This document shows, one piece after another, positions 16,731-26,453 of a stretch of 64,000 nt of DNA (within the stretch, counting starts at the first letter, position 1; the number at the start of each line of letters is the position of its first letter). Made by a program: the position numbers and the translations under genes. Location: the NCBI RefSeq assembly GCF_902859945.1, contig NZ_CADIKL010000001.1, forward strand, positions 186,001-250,000. The letters are read 5' to 3'. The notes beneath the pieces were generated by a model. The model did not search any database and was not told where the DNA came from. It worked only from the letters and a program-made list of their open reading frames with translations. Source of the stretch: Paraburkholderia caffeinitolerans. GTDB lineage: Bacteria; Pseudomonadota; Gammaproteobacteria; Burkholderiales; Burkholderiaceae.

Positions 16731-18026
16731 ATGGGACTGAGCAAGGTTGGCAGGACAAGGCGGGTGGATGCGCGCGGCGCGCTCGCGTGCTGGCAGCGCT
16801 TGGCCAGGCGGTTCGCAGAGGGGGTGACTGCGGGACTGACCTCGCGGCTGACTGCGGGACTGACGACGGCGGCCTTGGCCGCGTCGCTGGCCGGCTGCAT
16901 GTTTTCGCCGGGCATGAGCTATAGCGGCATGCCGGCGGACTCGGGCGGCGACTCGCTCGCGACAACTCATTCCGCCATGCCGAGCGGCACCAACGTCGCG
17001 ACCAGCGCGCTCGCGAAAGCGGGCGCGGACGGCGCGCCCGCGGGCTCGCTCATCGAGATCACGCGCGAACTCGTCAATAAGGAGCTCGCCGAGCGTCCCA
17101 CGGGCGTGCCCACCGGCGTGCAGGCGCTGTACGCCAAGCCCACGCCGTACGAAGTCGGGCCGGGCGACATCCTGAGCATCGTGGTCTGGGATCACCCCGA
17201 GCTCAACATGCCGGGGGTGGCCACGGGCGGCGGCAGCGACTCTTCGGGCGCGAACTCGGTCTCCCAGGGCTACACCGTCGACACCAGCGGCTTCATTCAG
17301 TATGCCTACATTGGCCCGCTCAAGGTCCAGGGGCTCACGGAGATGGGCGTGCGCGACGCGCTCGCGGCGAAGCTCGCGAAATACGTGCGCCAGCCCCAGG
17401 TCACGGTGCGCATCCAGACCTACCGCAGCAAGCGCGTCTATCTCGACGGCGAAGTGAAGACGCCGGGCGTGCAGGTGCTCAACGACATGCCGATGACGCT
17501 GCCCGAGGCGATCAACCGCGCGGGCGGCTTCACCGACAAGTCGGACCGCTCGCGCGTGGCGGTCACGCGCGGCGACGACACCGTGGTGGTGGACATGCCC
17601 GAGATGATTCGCAAGGGCGTGAACCCCGACCGCATCATCCTGCGCGACGGCGACCTCGTGCGGGTGTACGCGCAGGCGGACACCAAGGTCTTCGTGATCG
17701 GCGAGGTGCAGCGTCCCGGCGGCGTGATGTTCAACAACGGCCACATGTCGCTGAATCAGGCGCTCGGCGACGCGGGCGGCATCAGCCAAAGCTCGGGCGA
17801 CGCCTCGCAGGTGTACGTGGTGCGCGGACACGACGCCGCCAAGCCCAAGGTCTACCACCTCGACGCGTCGTCGGCTTCCGCGATGGCGACGGCCGACTCG
17901 TTCGAGCTCAAGCCCAACGATGTCGTCTTCGTCGACGCGTCCGCGCTCGTGAAGTGGAGCCGCGTCATCAACCTGATCCTGCCGGCCACCCAGGCGGCCG
18001 CAGCAGGCCGCGCGGTGGGCTTTTGA
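16731..18026 (+). CDS. wza: Polysaccharide export outer-membrane lipoprotein Wza
   Basis: This 431-residue protein is the outer-membrane export channel subunit of Wzx/Wzy-type EPS systems. A lipobox LAGC places the acylated cysteine at residue 56. The Poly_export domain follows (PYEVGPGDILSIVVWDHPEL), then SLBB domains (KRVYLDGEVKTPGV and KVFVIGEVQRPGGV). The sequence before the lipobox is unusually long and holds a duplicated 15-bp segment at about 16825-16865. An in-frame GTG at 16824 would give a normal-length signal but lacks a properly spaced ribosome site. Wza pairs with the autokinase encoded just downstream. Confidence 0.93.
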   Translation: MGLSKVGRTRRVDARGALACWQRLARRFAEGVTAGLTSRLTAGLTTAALAASLAGCMFSPGMSYSGMPADSGGDSLATTHSAMPSGTNVATSALAKAGADGAPAGSLIEITRELVNKELAERPTGVPTGVQALYAKPTPYEVGPGDILSIVVWDHPELNMPGVATGGGSDSSGANSVSQGYTVDTSGFIQYAYIGPLKVQGLTEMGVRDALAAKLAKYVRQPQVTVRIQTYRSKRVYLDGEVKTPGVQVLNDMPMTLPEAINRAGGFTDKSDRSRVAVTRGDDTVVVDMPEMIRKGVNPDRIILRDGDLVRVYAQADTKVFVIGEVQRPGGVMFNNGHMSLNQALGDAGGISQSSGDASQVYVVRGHDAAKPKVYHLDASSASAMATADSFELKPNDVVFVDASALVKWSRVINLILPATQAAAAGRAVGF

Positions 18027-18093
18027 GCCGCTCAAGACATAGTGCGCCGCCCGCTTGCCGATACGAGCGCGGGCGCGCCGATGGAGAGAACAA

Positions 18094-20331
18094 ATGAACC
18101 AGCGTGACTACCTGCTCGAAGGGCCTATCGAACAAGGACTGCCGGCGCCGCCCGAGGGCGGCCATATCAGCGGCGTGCTCGATACCCTCTACCAAAGCCG
18201 CAAGATGATCGTCATCGTCACGGCGCTCTTTACGCTCATCGGCGGCACCTACGCGCTGCTCGCGCAGCCCGTCTATCAGGCCGATATGCTCGTCCAGGTC
18301 GAGGAGAACCAGAATTCCGCCAAGAGCGCGCTGGCCGATCTGTCGTCGATGTTCGCGGTGAAGACCGCGGCCTCGGCTGAGATCGAGGTACTGCGCTCGC
18401 GCATGGTCGTCTCGCGCGCCGTGGATGCGACGCAGCTTTATCTCGACGTGACGCCGCACTATTTCCCGGTGATCGGCCAATGGATGGCGCACCACGTGCA
18501 CCTGCCGGGCCTCTCGCGATGGGGCAGTTACGCGTGGGGCAACGAGGCGATCGAGGTCGCGCAGTTCGACGTGCCCGACCGGCTGCATGGGGTGCGTTTC
18601 GTGATCACCGCGCAGGCGGGCGGCGCTTACACGCTCGCCCACGACGGCGTGCAAATGGCGGGCAGGGTGGGCGTGCCGCTGCACGCCGTGGTGCCAGGCG
18701 GCGCGATCGATCTGCTCGTGAAGTCGATCGACGCGCGCCCCGGCGTGACCTTCCAGCTCGTGCGCACCTCCGAGCTCGCGGCGATCCAGCGGCTGCAGAG
18801 CGGGCTGCTGGTCTCCGAGAAAGGCAAGGAGTCCGGCGTGATCGGCGTGGCGCTCGAAGGCGGGGATCCGGTCAAGACGGCCGCGATCCTCAACGCGATC
18901 GGCAACGAGTACGTGCGCCAGAACGTGCAGCACACCCAGGAGGAGGCCGAGAAGCAGATCGCCTTCCTCGACAAGCAGTTGCCCGAACTGAAGGCGCAGC
19001 TCGAAAAGGCCGAGAGCGAGTTCAACGCGTTCCGCTCGGCGCATGGCGCCGTGGACCTGGGGGCGGAAGCCACGGCGCTGCTGCAGAGTTCCGTGCAGGC
19101 GCAGGCGCGCATCGCGGACTTGCGCCAGCAACGCGCGCAATTGCTCGCGCGCTTCACCTCGGACAACCCGGCCGTGATCGCCATCGACGGCCAGCTCGAC
19201 GAGGCGCAGAAGTCGCTCGCGCTGCTCGCCACGCAAACGCGCGCGCTGCCGCCGCTCGAACAGGGCGTGCTGCGGCTGCAGCGCGAGGTGACGGTGGACA
19301 CCAACATCTACACGAACCTGCTGAACAACAAGGAGCAACTGCGCCTGCTCAAGGCCGGCAAGGTCTCGAACGTGCGCCTGATCGACAGCGCCGCGGTACC
19401 CGAAAGCCCGGTGCGGCCCAAGCGCGTGTTCATCGTCGTGGCTGCGCTGCTCACGGGCCTGTTCATGAGCGTGGCGTTCGCGCTGCTCAAGCGCAAGCTC
19501 AATAGCGGCATCGCCGTGGTCGACGACATCGAAGTGGGCACCGGTCTCACGGTCTACGCGGCGGTGCCGCGCAGCCGCGTGCAGCACGTGCTCACACGGC
19601 GCCTGCCGTCGAGCATGCTGGGCACGACCACCGTGCTCGCGCGCACGGCGTCGTTCGACGCGGCCGTCGAGAGCCTGCGCAGTTTCCGCAGCGCGCTCGA
19701 ATTCGCGCTCGAGGAGGCGTCCAATCACATCGTGCTGCTCGCCGGGCCTACGCCGGTGGTGGGCAAGTCGTTCGTCTCGGTGAACCTCGCGGCGCTGCTC
19801 GGTTCCTCGGGCAAGCGCGTGCTGCTGGTGGATGCCGATTTGCGGCGCGGCTCGCTGAACCGGCACGTGGGCGTGCCGGCGAGCCCCGGCATCACCGACA
19901 TCGTCGAGCAGGACGGCGGGTACGACCGGATCGTGCATCAGCAGGTCATGCCCGGCGTCGATTTCGTTGCCAACGGCGGCTACGTGACGAACGCGAGCGA
20001 GCTGCTCAGGAGCCGCAGCTTCCAGCGCTTCACGCAGTGGGCGGACGGCATTTACGACGTCGTGCTGATCGACGCGCCGCCGATCTTGCCGGTGGCCGAT
20101 TCGGGCATCGTGGCCAATCTCGCGGGCACGGTGTTCCTGATCGCGCGCTACGGCGTCACGAGCGTTTCGGAGCTGCGCGAGTCGGTGCGCCGCTTCGAGC
20201 AGATCGGCGTGCCGATCCGCGGCGTGATCTTCAACGACATGACTTCGCGGCCCGGCAAGTACGGCAGCGAATATGCGGCCTACGGCTATTCGAGTTACGG
20301 CGATCCACAAGACGGTGTGATCGGGAGTTGA
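18094..20331 (+). CDS. wzc: Polysaccharide co-polymerase/tyrosine autokinase Wzc
   Basis: The 745-residue protein joins an N-terminal Wzz chain-length domain, with membrane spans near residues 40 and 450 and a long periplasmic coiled-coil part, to a cytoplasmic BY-kinase. The Walker A-like loop is AGPTPVVGKSF, the Walker A' is VLLVDADLRRG and the Walker B is VLIDAPP. The C-terminus has a tyrosine cluster of five Tyr within about 15 residues for autophosphorylation. It controls EPS polymer length and export with Wza and Wzy. The start at 18094 has GGAGAG upstream. No low-molecular-weight phosphotyrosine phosphatase (Wzb) is encoded in this locus, which is unusual. Confidence 0.93.
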   Translation: MNQRDYLLEGPIEQGLPAPPEGGHISGVLDTLYQSRKMIVIVTALFTLIGGTYALLAQPVYQADMLVQVEENQNSAKSALADLSSMFAVKTAASAEIEVLRSRMVVSRAVDATQLYLDVTPHYFPVIGQWMAHHVHLPGLSRWGSYAWGNEAIEVAQFDVPDRLHGVRFVITAQAGGAYTLAHDGVQMAGRVGVPLHAVVPGGAIDLLVKSIDARPGVTFQLVRTSELAAIQRLQSGLLVSEKGKESGVIGVALEGGDPVKTAAILNAIGNEYVRQNVQHTQEEAEKQIAFLDKQLPELKAQLEKAESEFNAFRSAHGAVDLGAEATALLQSSVQAQARIADLRQQRAQLLARFTSDNPAVIAIDGQLDEAQKSLALLATQTRALPPLEQGVLRLQREVTVDTNIYTNLLNNKEQLRLLKAGKVSNVRLIDSAAVPESPVRPKRVFIVVAALLTGLFMSVAFALLKRKLNSGIAVVDDIEVGTGLTVYAAVPRSRVQHVLTRRLPSSMLGTTTVLARTASFDAAVESLRSFRSALEFALEEASNHIVLLAGPTPVVGKSFVSVNLAALLGSSGKRVLLVDADLRRGSLNRHVGVPASPGITDIVEQDGGYDRIVHQQVMPGVDFVANGGYVTNASELLRSRSFQRFTQWADGIYDVVLIDAPPILPVADSGIVANLAGTVFLIARYGVTSVSELRESVRRFEQIGVPIRGVIFNDMTSRPGKYGSEYAAYGYSSYGDPQDGVIGS

Positions 20332-20335
20332 ATTC

Positions 20336-21412
20336 ATGAAGGACATCACCGTTGTCATCGGCAACTACAACTACGCACGCTTCCTGCGCGAAGCGATCGA
20401 GTCGGCGCTCGCGAACGTGCATGCGAATGCGCGGCCGGGCTACGACGACCGCGTACGCGTGCTGGTGATCGACGACGGCTCCACGGACGGATCGCGCGCG
20501 ATCATCGAGAGCTACGGTGAGCGCGTGAGCGCCGTGTTCAAGGAGAACCAGGGACAGTCCTCGGTCTACAACCTCGGGCTGTCGCTGGTGCAGACCGAGT
20601 ACGTGCTGTTCCTCGACTCGGACGACATCCTGTACCCCGATGCGATTGGCGCGGTGCTGCGCGCGTTCGAGTCGGGCGACTACGCGAAGGTGCAGTTCCG
20701 GCTCGACGTGATCGGCGAAGACGGCGTGCGCACCGGCGTGCGCGTGCCGAATTCGACGCCGCCGAGCGACTGCGCCGCGCTGTTGCGGCGCGGCTGGCTT
20801 TATCCCTCGCCGCCGGCCTCGGGCAACGCCTACCGCGTGAGCGCGCTGCGCTCGGTGTTTCCCATTCCGATGTCGCTGCATCACCGCAAGGCGGCGGACT
20901 TCTTCGCGATCTACGGCATCGCGCTCACTGGCGCGATTTGCGCGCTCGATGGCGCGCTGGGCGGCTATCGCGTGCATCGCAAGGCCGAGGACAAGCGCAG
21001 CGCGTCGCTCGGCCAGGCGGGGCTTTCGCTCGGCAATTGCGAGGACGTGAGCGAAGTCGAACTGTCGTTTCCATGGCGCTGGGAGACGCTGCGCCACATG
21101 ATCCGCACGCGCCTGGGCGAAGACCTGCCTGCGCATTTCATCGACTTTTCGTATGAGAAGAACCGGCTGTGCGTGCGGCTCTACGAGGCGTCGACGTTCG
21201 AGCGCTGGCGCTGGCTGATGTTCGAGTCGCACCGCTATTTCGCCTCGGTCTTGCGCAACCCGTACTGGAGCGCGGGCAAAAAGCTGGGCGCGCTCGGCCT
21301 CACGCTGATGTGCCTGATTCCGGGGCGCTTCGTCAATCGCTTCGCACTTCGATATATCTCGAACCCCGCCGCGCGTCTTGCCACGCGCCACCCGGCAACG
21401 GCACGCGGCTGA
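20336..21412 (+). CDS. Glycosyltransferase family 2 protein
   Basis: This 358-residue cytoplasmic enzyme has the GT-A fold opening TVVIGNYNYARFLREAIES, the nucleotide-sugar site VIDDGSTDGS and the metal motif LDSDDI. It should add one sugar of the EPS repeat unit to the lipid carrier. It begins 4 bp after wzc, so it belongs to the core operon. The donor sugar is unknown. Confidence 0.9.
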   Translation: MKDITVVIGNYNYARFLREAIESALANVHANARPGYDDRVRVLVIDDGSTDGSRAIIESYGERVSAVFKENQGQSSVYNLGLSLVQTEYVLFLDSDDILYPDAIGAVLRAFESGDYAKVQFRLDVIGEDGVRTGVRVPNSTPPSDCAALLRRGWLYPSPPASGNAYRVSALRSVFPIPMSLHHRKAADFFAIYGIALTGAICALDGALGGYRVHRKAEDKRSASLGQAGLSLGNCEDVSEVELSFPWRWETLRHMIRTRLGEDLPAHFIDFSYEKNRLCVRLYEASTFERWRWLMFESHRYFASVLRNPYWSAGKKLGALGLTLMCLIPGRFVNRFALRYISNPAARLATRHPATARG

Positions 21413-21440
21413 AGCACGATAAATACAACTGGTTTCGATC

Positions 21441-22604
21441 ATGCCGATGAAGACTCCGCAAGCCCGCCCACTGGTGATCAACGGCCGATTTCTCGGCCGC
21501 CGCGCCACCGGCGTCGACCGCTTTGCCTTCGAGACCGTGCGCGCCATCGACGAGTTGATGGCGGCACGCGACCCGGCTGTGGCGGGGCTGCGCGCCGAGA
21601 TTGTGGTGCCGGCCGCGCTGGCCGACATGACGAACCCGTTCGCGCACGTGCAGTTGCGCGCGAGCGGCAAGGGCGGCGGCCTGCGCTGGGAGCAATTCGC
21701 GCTGCCACAGGCGGTGCGCGGCGGCCTGCTGCTGAACCTCTGCAACTCGGGGCCGCTTTTGTACCGCAGCCAGGTGACCGTGCTGCACGACGCCGCGCCG
21801 GCGCGCGTGCCGGACAGCTATAGCCGCTCGTTTGTCGCGTGGTACCGGCTGATGGCGCCGAGCATCGGACGCATCGCACGCCGCGTGATCACGGTCTCCG
21901 AATTCTCGCGGCGCGAGCTGTGCGAGGCCTATCGCATTCCGTTCGCGAAGATCGGCGTGGTTTACGAGAGCGGCGAGCACATGCTGCGCATGCGCGGCGC
22001 GGGCGACGCGCGCGAGGCTGGGCCCGATATGCACGATGCCCCCGATGCGGGCGTTGACGCCGTGGCCGAAACGCTCCGGCAGACGCGGCCCTTCGTGCTC
22101 GCGGTCGGCAGCCTGAACCGCCACAAGAACTTCCAGCTCGTGGCCGAGGCCGCGCAGCGGATTCGCGACGCGCAATTCGACATCGTGGTGGTGGGCGGCG
22201 GCGACGCGCGCGTGTACGGCGCCTCGGGCGGCGCGCTGCCCGGCTTCGTGAAGCATCTCGGCTACGTGAGCGACGAGGCGCTCGTCTCGCTCTACCGGCG
22301 CGCGGCCTGTTTCGTTTATCCATCGCGCTATGAGGGTTTCGGGCTGCCGCCCGTCGAGGCGCTCGCGCTCGGCTGCCCGGTGATCGCGTCGCGCCTGCCT
22401 TCGGTGGTGGAGGCCTGCGGCGACGCGGTGCTCTACACCTCGCCCGACGATCCCGCCGAACTCGCCGCGCTGCTCGAGCGCGTCACCGCCGACGCCGCGC
22501 TGCGCGAGACGCTGCGCGCGCGCGGCCGCGAACGCACCGCCGCGCTCACGTGGCGCGCCACCGCCGTCAAGCTGATCGAGGAGATTTCGCCATGGCTCAT
22601 GTAG
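21441..22604 (+). CDS. Glycosyltransferase family 4 protein
   Basis: The 387-residue protein is a GT-B enzyme of family 4. FVLAVGSLNRHKNFQLV marks the start of the C-terminal Rossmann domain, and PSRYEGFGLPPVEALALG is the nucleotide-sugar binding E-x7-E signature. GRRATGVDRFAFETV near the N-terminus resembles mannosyl- or rhamnosyltransferases, but the sugar cannot be fixed. It lies 28 bp after the preceding glycosyltransferase, and its end overlaps the next start by 13 bp. Confidence 0.9.
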   Translation: MPMKTPQARPLVINGRFLGRRATGVDRFAFETVRAIDELMAARDPAVAGLRAEIVVPAALADMTNPFAHVQLRASGKGGGLRWEQFALPQAVRGGLLLNLCNSGPLLYRSQVTVLHDAAPARVPDSYSRSFVAWYRLMAPSIGRIARRVITVSEFSRRELCEAYRIPFAKIGVVYESGEHMLRMRGAGDAREAGPDMHDAPDAGVDAVAETLRQTRPFVLAVGSLNRHKNFQLVAEAAQRIRDAQFDIVVVGGGDARVYGASGGALPGFVKHLGYVSDEALVSLYRRAACFVYPSRYEGFGLPPVEALALGCPVIASRLPSVVEACGDAVLYTSPDDPAELAALLERVTADAALRETLRARGRERTAALTWRATAVKLIEEISPWLM

Positions 22605-23863
22605 TTCACGCCAATCCCTCGGGTCATGCCGCCAATCGCATGCAAGGCGCCCAAGGCACGCAACGCGCGCAGCTTGCGCACGACGAGGGGCGCTTCGGCC
22701 GGGTGGCGATCGTTCACGACTGGCTCGTTTCGTATGCGGGTTCGGAGAAGGTGCTCGAGCAGATCATCCGGATGTTCCCGAGCGCCGACCTTTTCAGCAT
22801 CGTCGACTTCTTTCCCGAGGAACATCGCGAGGCGCTGGGCGGCAAGCATGCGAGCACGTCGTTCATTCAACGTCTGCCGCGCGCGAAGTCGAAGTATCGC
22901 GCGTATCTGCCGCTCATGCCGCTTGCGGTAGAGCAGTTCGATCTGTCCGGCTACGACCTCGTGATTTCGTCGAGCCACGCGGTGGCCAAGGGCGTGCTGA
23001 CCGGGCCCAACCAGGTGCACGTGAGCTACGTGCATTCGCCGATTCGCTACGCGTGGGACTTGCAGCACCAGTATCTCGACGAGGCGGGCCTCAGGCGCGG
23101 CCTCAAGAGCTGGCTCGCGCGCAGCCTGCTGCACTACATGCGGATCTGGGACCAGCGCACGGCGCACGGCGTGGATGCGTTCGTCGCCAATTCGGGGTTC
23201 GTCGCGCGGCGCATCCGCAAGGTCTATGGCAGCGAGGCGACCGTGATCTATCCGCCCGTCGACGTCGAGCGCTTCGGGCTCGGCGCGCAGCATGACGACT
23301 TCTATCTGATCGCCTCGCGCATGGTGCCGTACAAGCGCATTCCGCTCATCGTCGAGGCGTTCGCGGCCATGCCGGAGAAGCGCCTCGTCGTGATCGGCGA
23401 CGGGCCCGACTTCGAGCGCTGCAAGACGCTCGCCACGCTCAATGTCGCGCTGCTCGGCTATCAGCCGGACGACGTGCTGATCGACCACATGCAACGCGCA
23501 CGCGCGTTCGTGTTCGCGGCCGAGGAGGACTTCGGCATTTCGGTGGTGGAAGCGCAGGCGTGCGGCCGGCCCGTGATTGCGTATGGACGCGGCGGCGCGC
23601 GCGAAACCGTGGTTGAGTCGCACGACCCCGAGCGCGCGACGGGACTGTTCTTCGACGAGCAGAGCGTGGACGCCATCGTCGATGCGGTTGCGCGTTTCGA
23701 GGCACACGCGCCGTTTCGCCCGGAGGTGTGCCGCCACAACGCGCAGCGCTTCACCGCCGAGCGTTTCCGGCGTGACTTTCTGGGCATTATCGAGCGCTCG
23801 GTGGAGGCCAACCGGGGCACGGACGAGAAGCCGTCGATCGTGCGGCGCTGGCGCTCGGCGTGA
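22592..23863 (+). CDS. Glycosyltransferase family 4 protein
   Basis: This 423-residue GT-B enzyme contains AIVHDWLVSYAGSEKVLEQI at the acceptor side and FAAEEDFGISVVEAQACGRP as the donor-binding signature. Its close relatives are found in EPS loci such as cepacian and similar polymers. The start at 22592 overlaps the preceding gene by 13 bp, supporting translational coupling. It adds another sugar of the repeat unit; the donor is not known. Confidence 0.9.
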   Translation: MAHVVHANPSGHAANRMQGAQGTQRAQLAHDEGRFGRVAIVHDWLVSYAGSEKVLEQIIRMFPSADLFSIVDFFPEEHREALGGKHASTSFIQRLPRAKSKYRAYLPLMPLAVEQFDLSGYDLVISSSHAVAKGVLTGPNQVHVSYVHSPIRYAWDLQHQYLDEAGLRRGLKSWLARSLLHYMRIWDQRTAHGVDAFVANSGFVARRIRKVYGSEATVIYPPVDVERFGLGAQHDDFYLIASRMVPYKRIPLIVEAFAAMPEKRLVVIGDGPDFERCKTLATLNVALLGYQPDDVLIDHMQRARAFVFAAEEDFGISVVEAQACGRPVIAYGRGGARETVVESHDPERATGLFFDEQSVDAIVDAVARFEAHAPFRPEVCRHNAQRFTAERFRRDFLGIIERSVEANRGTDEKPSIVRRWRSA

Positions 23864-23932
23864 GTGGCCCGGGATGCACGCGATCGCTCAATCACCCAAC
23901 AACGTCAATAACTTCAACAAACGGGGAATTGC

Positions 23933-24853
23933 ATGAAGAGGTACGTCATCGTGGCGACCAAGGGGCGGCCAGTCGAAACCGCGACGCTGCTCGACTTTCT
24001 GCACGATCAGGACGCACAGCCCGACGGCGTGTATATCGTCGGCGCGAGCGCGGCGGATCTGCCCGACGTGACGGGCCATCCGCTGCTGGTGTCGACGCGC
24101 GTGGCGCTGCTGGTGGGCGACAAGCCGGGCAGCACGACGCAGCGCAACGTGGGCATCGAGGCGATGCTCGAGGACGCCCCGGACGAGACGTCGGGCGAGC
24201 GCTGGTTCGCATGTTTCTTCGACGACGATTTCCGGCCGCACCGCGCCTGGCTGCGCGAATGCGAGGCGCTGTTCGCGAGCGATGACGAGGTGATCGGCAT
24301 GACCGGCCAGGTGCTTGCCGACGGCGTCAAGGGCGGCGGCATCAGCGAAGCCGATGCGCTGCGCTATCTCTCGGGCGAGCGCGAGCGCGAGCCGCACTGG
24401 GCTTCGGGCGACGAGCGCCACGAGATCATGTGCGCGTACGGCTGCAACATGGCGTTTGTCGATCGCGTGGTCCGCCAGTGCCGCTTCGACGAGGCCCTGC
24501 CGCTTTACGGATGGCAGGAGGACTACGACTTCACGGTGCGCGCGCGTTCGCTCGGCACGGCCATGTACGCGCCCGGCTGTCGTGGCGTGCATCTGGGCAC
24601 CAAGCGTGGCCGGACCTCGGGCGTGCGCTTCGGCTACTCGCAGATCGCCAATCCGATCTACCTCGCGCGCAAGCAGACCATGGCGCCGCGGCGCGCGTGC
24701 AGCTTCATTTCGCGCCACCTGTGCTCGAACCTCTATCACAGCTTGCGCGGCCATCCGCTGGTCGACTATCGCGGCCGCCTGAGGGGCAACGTGCTTGCGT
24801 TTTTCGACATTGTGAAAGGCGTCATTCATCCGCAGCGCATTCTCGAACTCTGA
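23933..24853 (+). CDS. Glycosyltransferase family 2-like protein
   Basis: The 306-residue protein has a GT-A fold with IVATKGRPVETATLLDFL at the start, KPGSTTQRNVGIE in the nucleotide-binding part and CFFDDDFRPH as the metal-binding acidic motif. The later GWQEDYDFTVRARSLG corresponds to the acceptor/catalytic ED motif. It is the fourth glycosyltransferase of the core operon, located 70 bp after the previous gene. Together with the initiating transferase this is consistent with a repeat unit of roughly five sugars, or more if the nearby GT9 enzyme also contributes. Confidence 0.88.
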   Translation: MKRYVIVATKGRPVETATLLDFLHDQDAQPDGVYIVGASAADLPDVTGHPLLVSTRVALLVGDKPGSTTQRNVGIEAMLEDAPDETSGERWFACFFDDDFRPHRAWLRECEALFASDDEVIGMTGQVLADGVKGGGISEADALRYLSGEREREPHWASGDERHEIMCAYGCNMAFVDRVVRQCRFDEALPLYGWQEDYDFTVRARSLGTAMYAPGCRGVHLGTKRGRTSGVRFGYSQIANPIYLARKQTMAPRRACSFISRHLCSNLYHSLRGHPLVDYRGRLRGNVLAFFDIVKGVIHPQRILEL

Positions 24854-24890
24854 GGTTCGAGCATGCGTGCAACGGGTGTGGGGGATTGAA

Positions 24891-26417
24891 GTGGGACTTT
24901 CGGCATACGGCGCGCTCGTGTTTCTCTACGGCCTGTTCGCGCTCAACACGTCATATCGCTGGTCGCTCTACGCGCAGGTGGTGTTCTGCGTGTTGCCAGC
25001 CGCGGTGGCCATCGTGCTGCCCGGCGGCATCGGCATCATGCCGGCCAATCTGTTTCTCGTGTTCTTCGCGCTGCGCGCGTTCAATCTGGGCGGCGGCAGG
25101 ATGCTGAGCGAGTCGATCTCGATCGGCAAGCCCGGCTTCTGGCTTTTTTGCACCTGTGTGTGGGGCGTGGTCGGCGCGATCGTGCTGCCGCGCGTGCTCG
25201 CGGGCTCCACGCTGGTCTTCGCGGTCTTCGACCGCAGCGCCGATCCGAACACCGAAGGCCTGCTCCAGCCGCTGCGGCCGGCCTCGGGCAATCTCTCGCA
25301 GTCGTTCTACTGCCTCAGCGATCTCGTGGTGTTCTGCTGCGCCTACGTGTTCATGAAGTGCAAAGGCGCGTACGACGTGCTCGGCAAGGCGGTTCTCGCG
25401 CTAACGGCGCTCGGCGTGCTTGCCGGGCTGATGGACCTCGGCGGACACGCCGCCGGCATCGATGTGCTTTCGGTCGTGAAGACCGCGCAATACGCCTATA
25501 ACACCAATTCCGAACTCGGCGGCCTGCTGCGCATCGAGGGCACCTTCAGCGAGGCCTCGGCATACGCGGCTTTTACGCTGCAACTCTTCGCGGTCTGCAT
25601 CAATCTGTGGCTGGTGGGCTATCGGCCCAAAATATCGGGCGCGCTTGCGGCCGCGACCGGCGTGCTGCTGCTGATCTCGACTTCGGGCAGCGCTTACGTG
25701 GGTCTCTCCGCTTATCTGCTCGTGCTGCTTGCGAGCCGGCCCGGACGCATTTCGGCCGCGGCGGGCGCGCGCAAGGCGCACATGTGGTTGTTCATGATCT
25801 GCGCGGGCGTGCTGGCCGCGCTCTACATCATGCTGTTCATGCCGGGCGTGGCGACGGCGCTGAGCAACTTCGTCGATGCGACGATCCTGAGCAAGGCCGA
25901 TAGCGCGTCTGGCGTGGAGCGCTCGAGCTTCAATACCCAGGCGTTCACGAATTTTCTCGATACCTATGGGATTGGGGTGGGGCTCGGCAGTATTCGCGTG
26001 TCCAGTTTCGTGATGGTCGTGCTGGCGAGTTTTGGTGTGCCTGGGACGGTTTTTTATGTGCTCTTTTTCATCAGGACGACTTTGGCGCGGATTCCGCCTG
26101 AGTATCCTGGCGCCGATCGCGCGGTGGCTTATGCCGCGCGGCATGGCATGTACGCGGCGCTGATTGTGGCGTCGATATCGGCTTCGGTGTTTGATTTGGG
26201 GGTGAGTTTTTATGTGCTTGCCGCGGCGGCTGGCGGGTTGACGGCGCATGCGCGCCGCCGGGCGCCGGTGGTCGCGCGGCGTAGTCCTGTTCCTGTCACC
26301 GATGTGCAGCCCGAGTTTGCTGTGGAGCGATCTCAGGCTCGCGACGGGCAGGAACGACGCGCGTTCACGCGGCAGTCGATGCCGCGCCGCCTGCCGGCTT
26401 TGCCGCGAGGCCGCTAG
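24891..26417 (+). CDS. Wzy-like EPS polymerase (polytopic membrane protein)
   Basis: The 508-residue protein is strongly hydrophobic, with about 10-12 membrane spans and larger periplasmic loops, as in O-antigen/EPS polymerases. Sequence conservation in this family is low, so the call rests on topology and on its place at the end of the glycosyltransferase run. I prefer the GTG at 24891, which has GGGGGATTG just upstream; a GTG at 24867 is also possible. The cytoplasmic tail is rich in Arg and Pro. It should polymerise repeat units delivered by the flippase encoded at 2690-4195. Confidence 0.75.
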   Translation: MGLSAYGALVFLYGLFALNTSYRWSLYAQVVFCVLPAAVAIVLPGGIGIMPANLFLVFFALRAFNLGGGRMLSESISIGKPGFWLFCTCVWGVVGAIVLPRVLAGSTLVFAVFDRSADPNTEGLLQPLRPASGNLSQSFYCLSDLVVFCCAYVFMKCKGAYDVLGKAVLALTALGVLAGLMDLGGHAAGIDVLSVVKTAQYAYNTNSELGGLLRIEGTFSEASAYAAFTLQLFAVCINLWLVGYRPKISGALAAATGVLLLISTSGSAYVGLSAYLLVLLASRPGRISAAAGARKAHMWLFMICAGVLAALYIMLFMPGVATALSNFVDATILSKADSASGVERSSFNTQAFTNFLDTYGIGVGLGSIRVSSFVMVVLASFGVPGTVFYVLFFIRTTLARIPPEYPGADRAVAYAARHGMYAALIVASISASVFDLGVSFYVLAAAAGGLTAHARRRAPVVARRSPVPVTDVQPEFAVERSQARDGQERRAFTRQSMPRRLPALPRGR

Positions 26418-26453
26418 GGTCTGTTGCCGGCATGGAGCAGAACGAAAAGCAGG

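Noticed and set aside
17968..20364. Long open frame of about 800 codons antisense to wzc
   Set aside because: It mirrors wzc codon structure, is rich in Arg, His and Ala, and has no recognisable domain. Such frames arise by chance opposite GC-rich genes.
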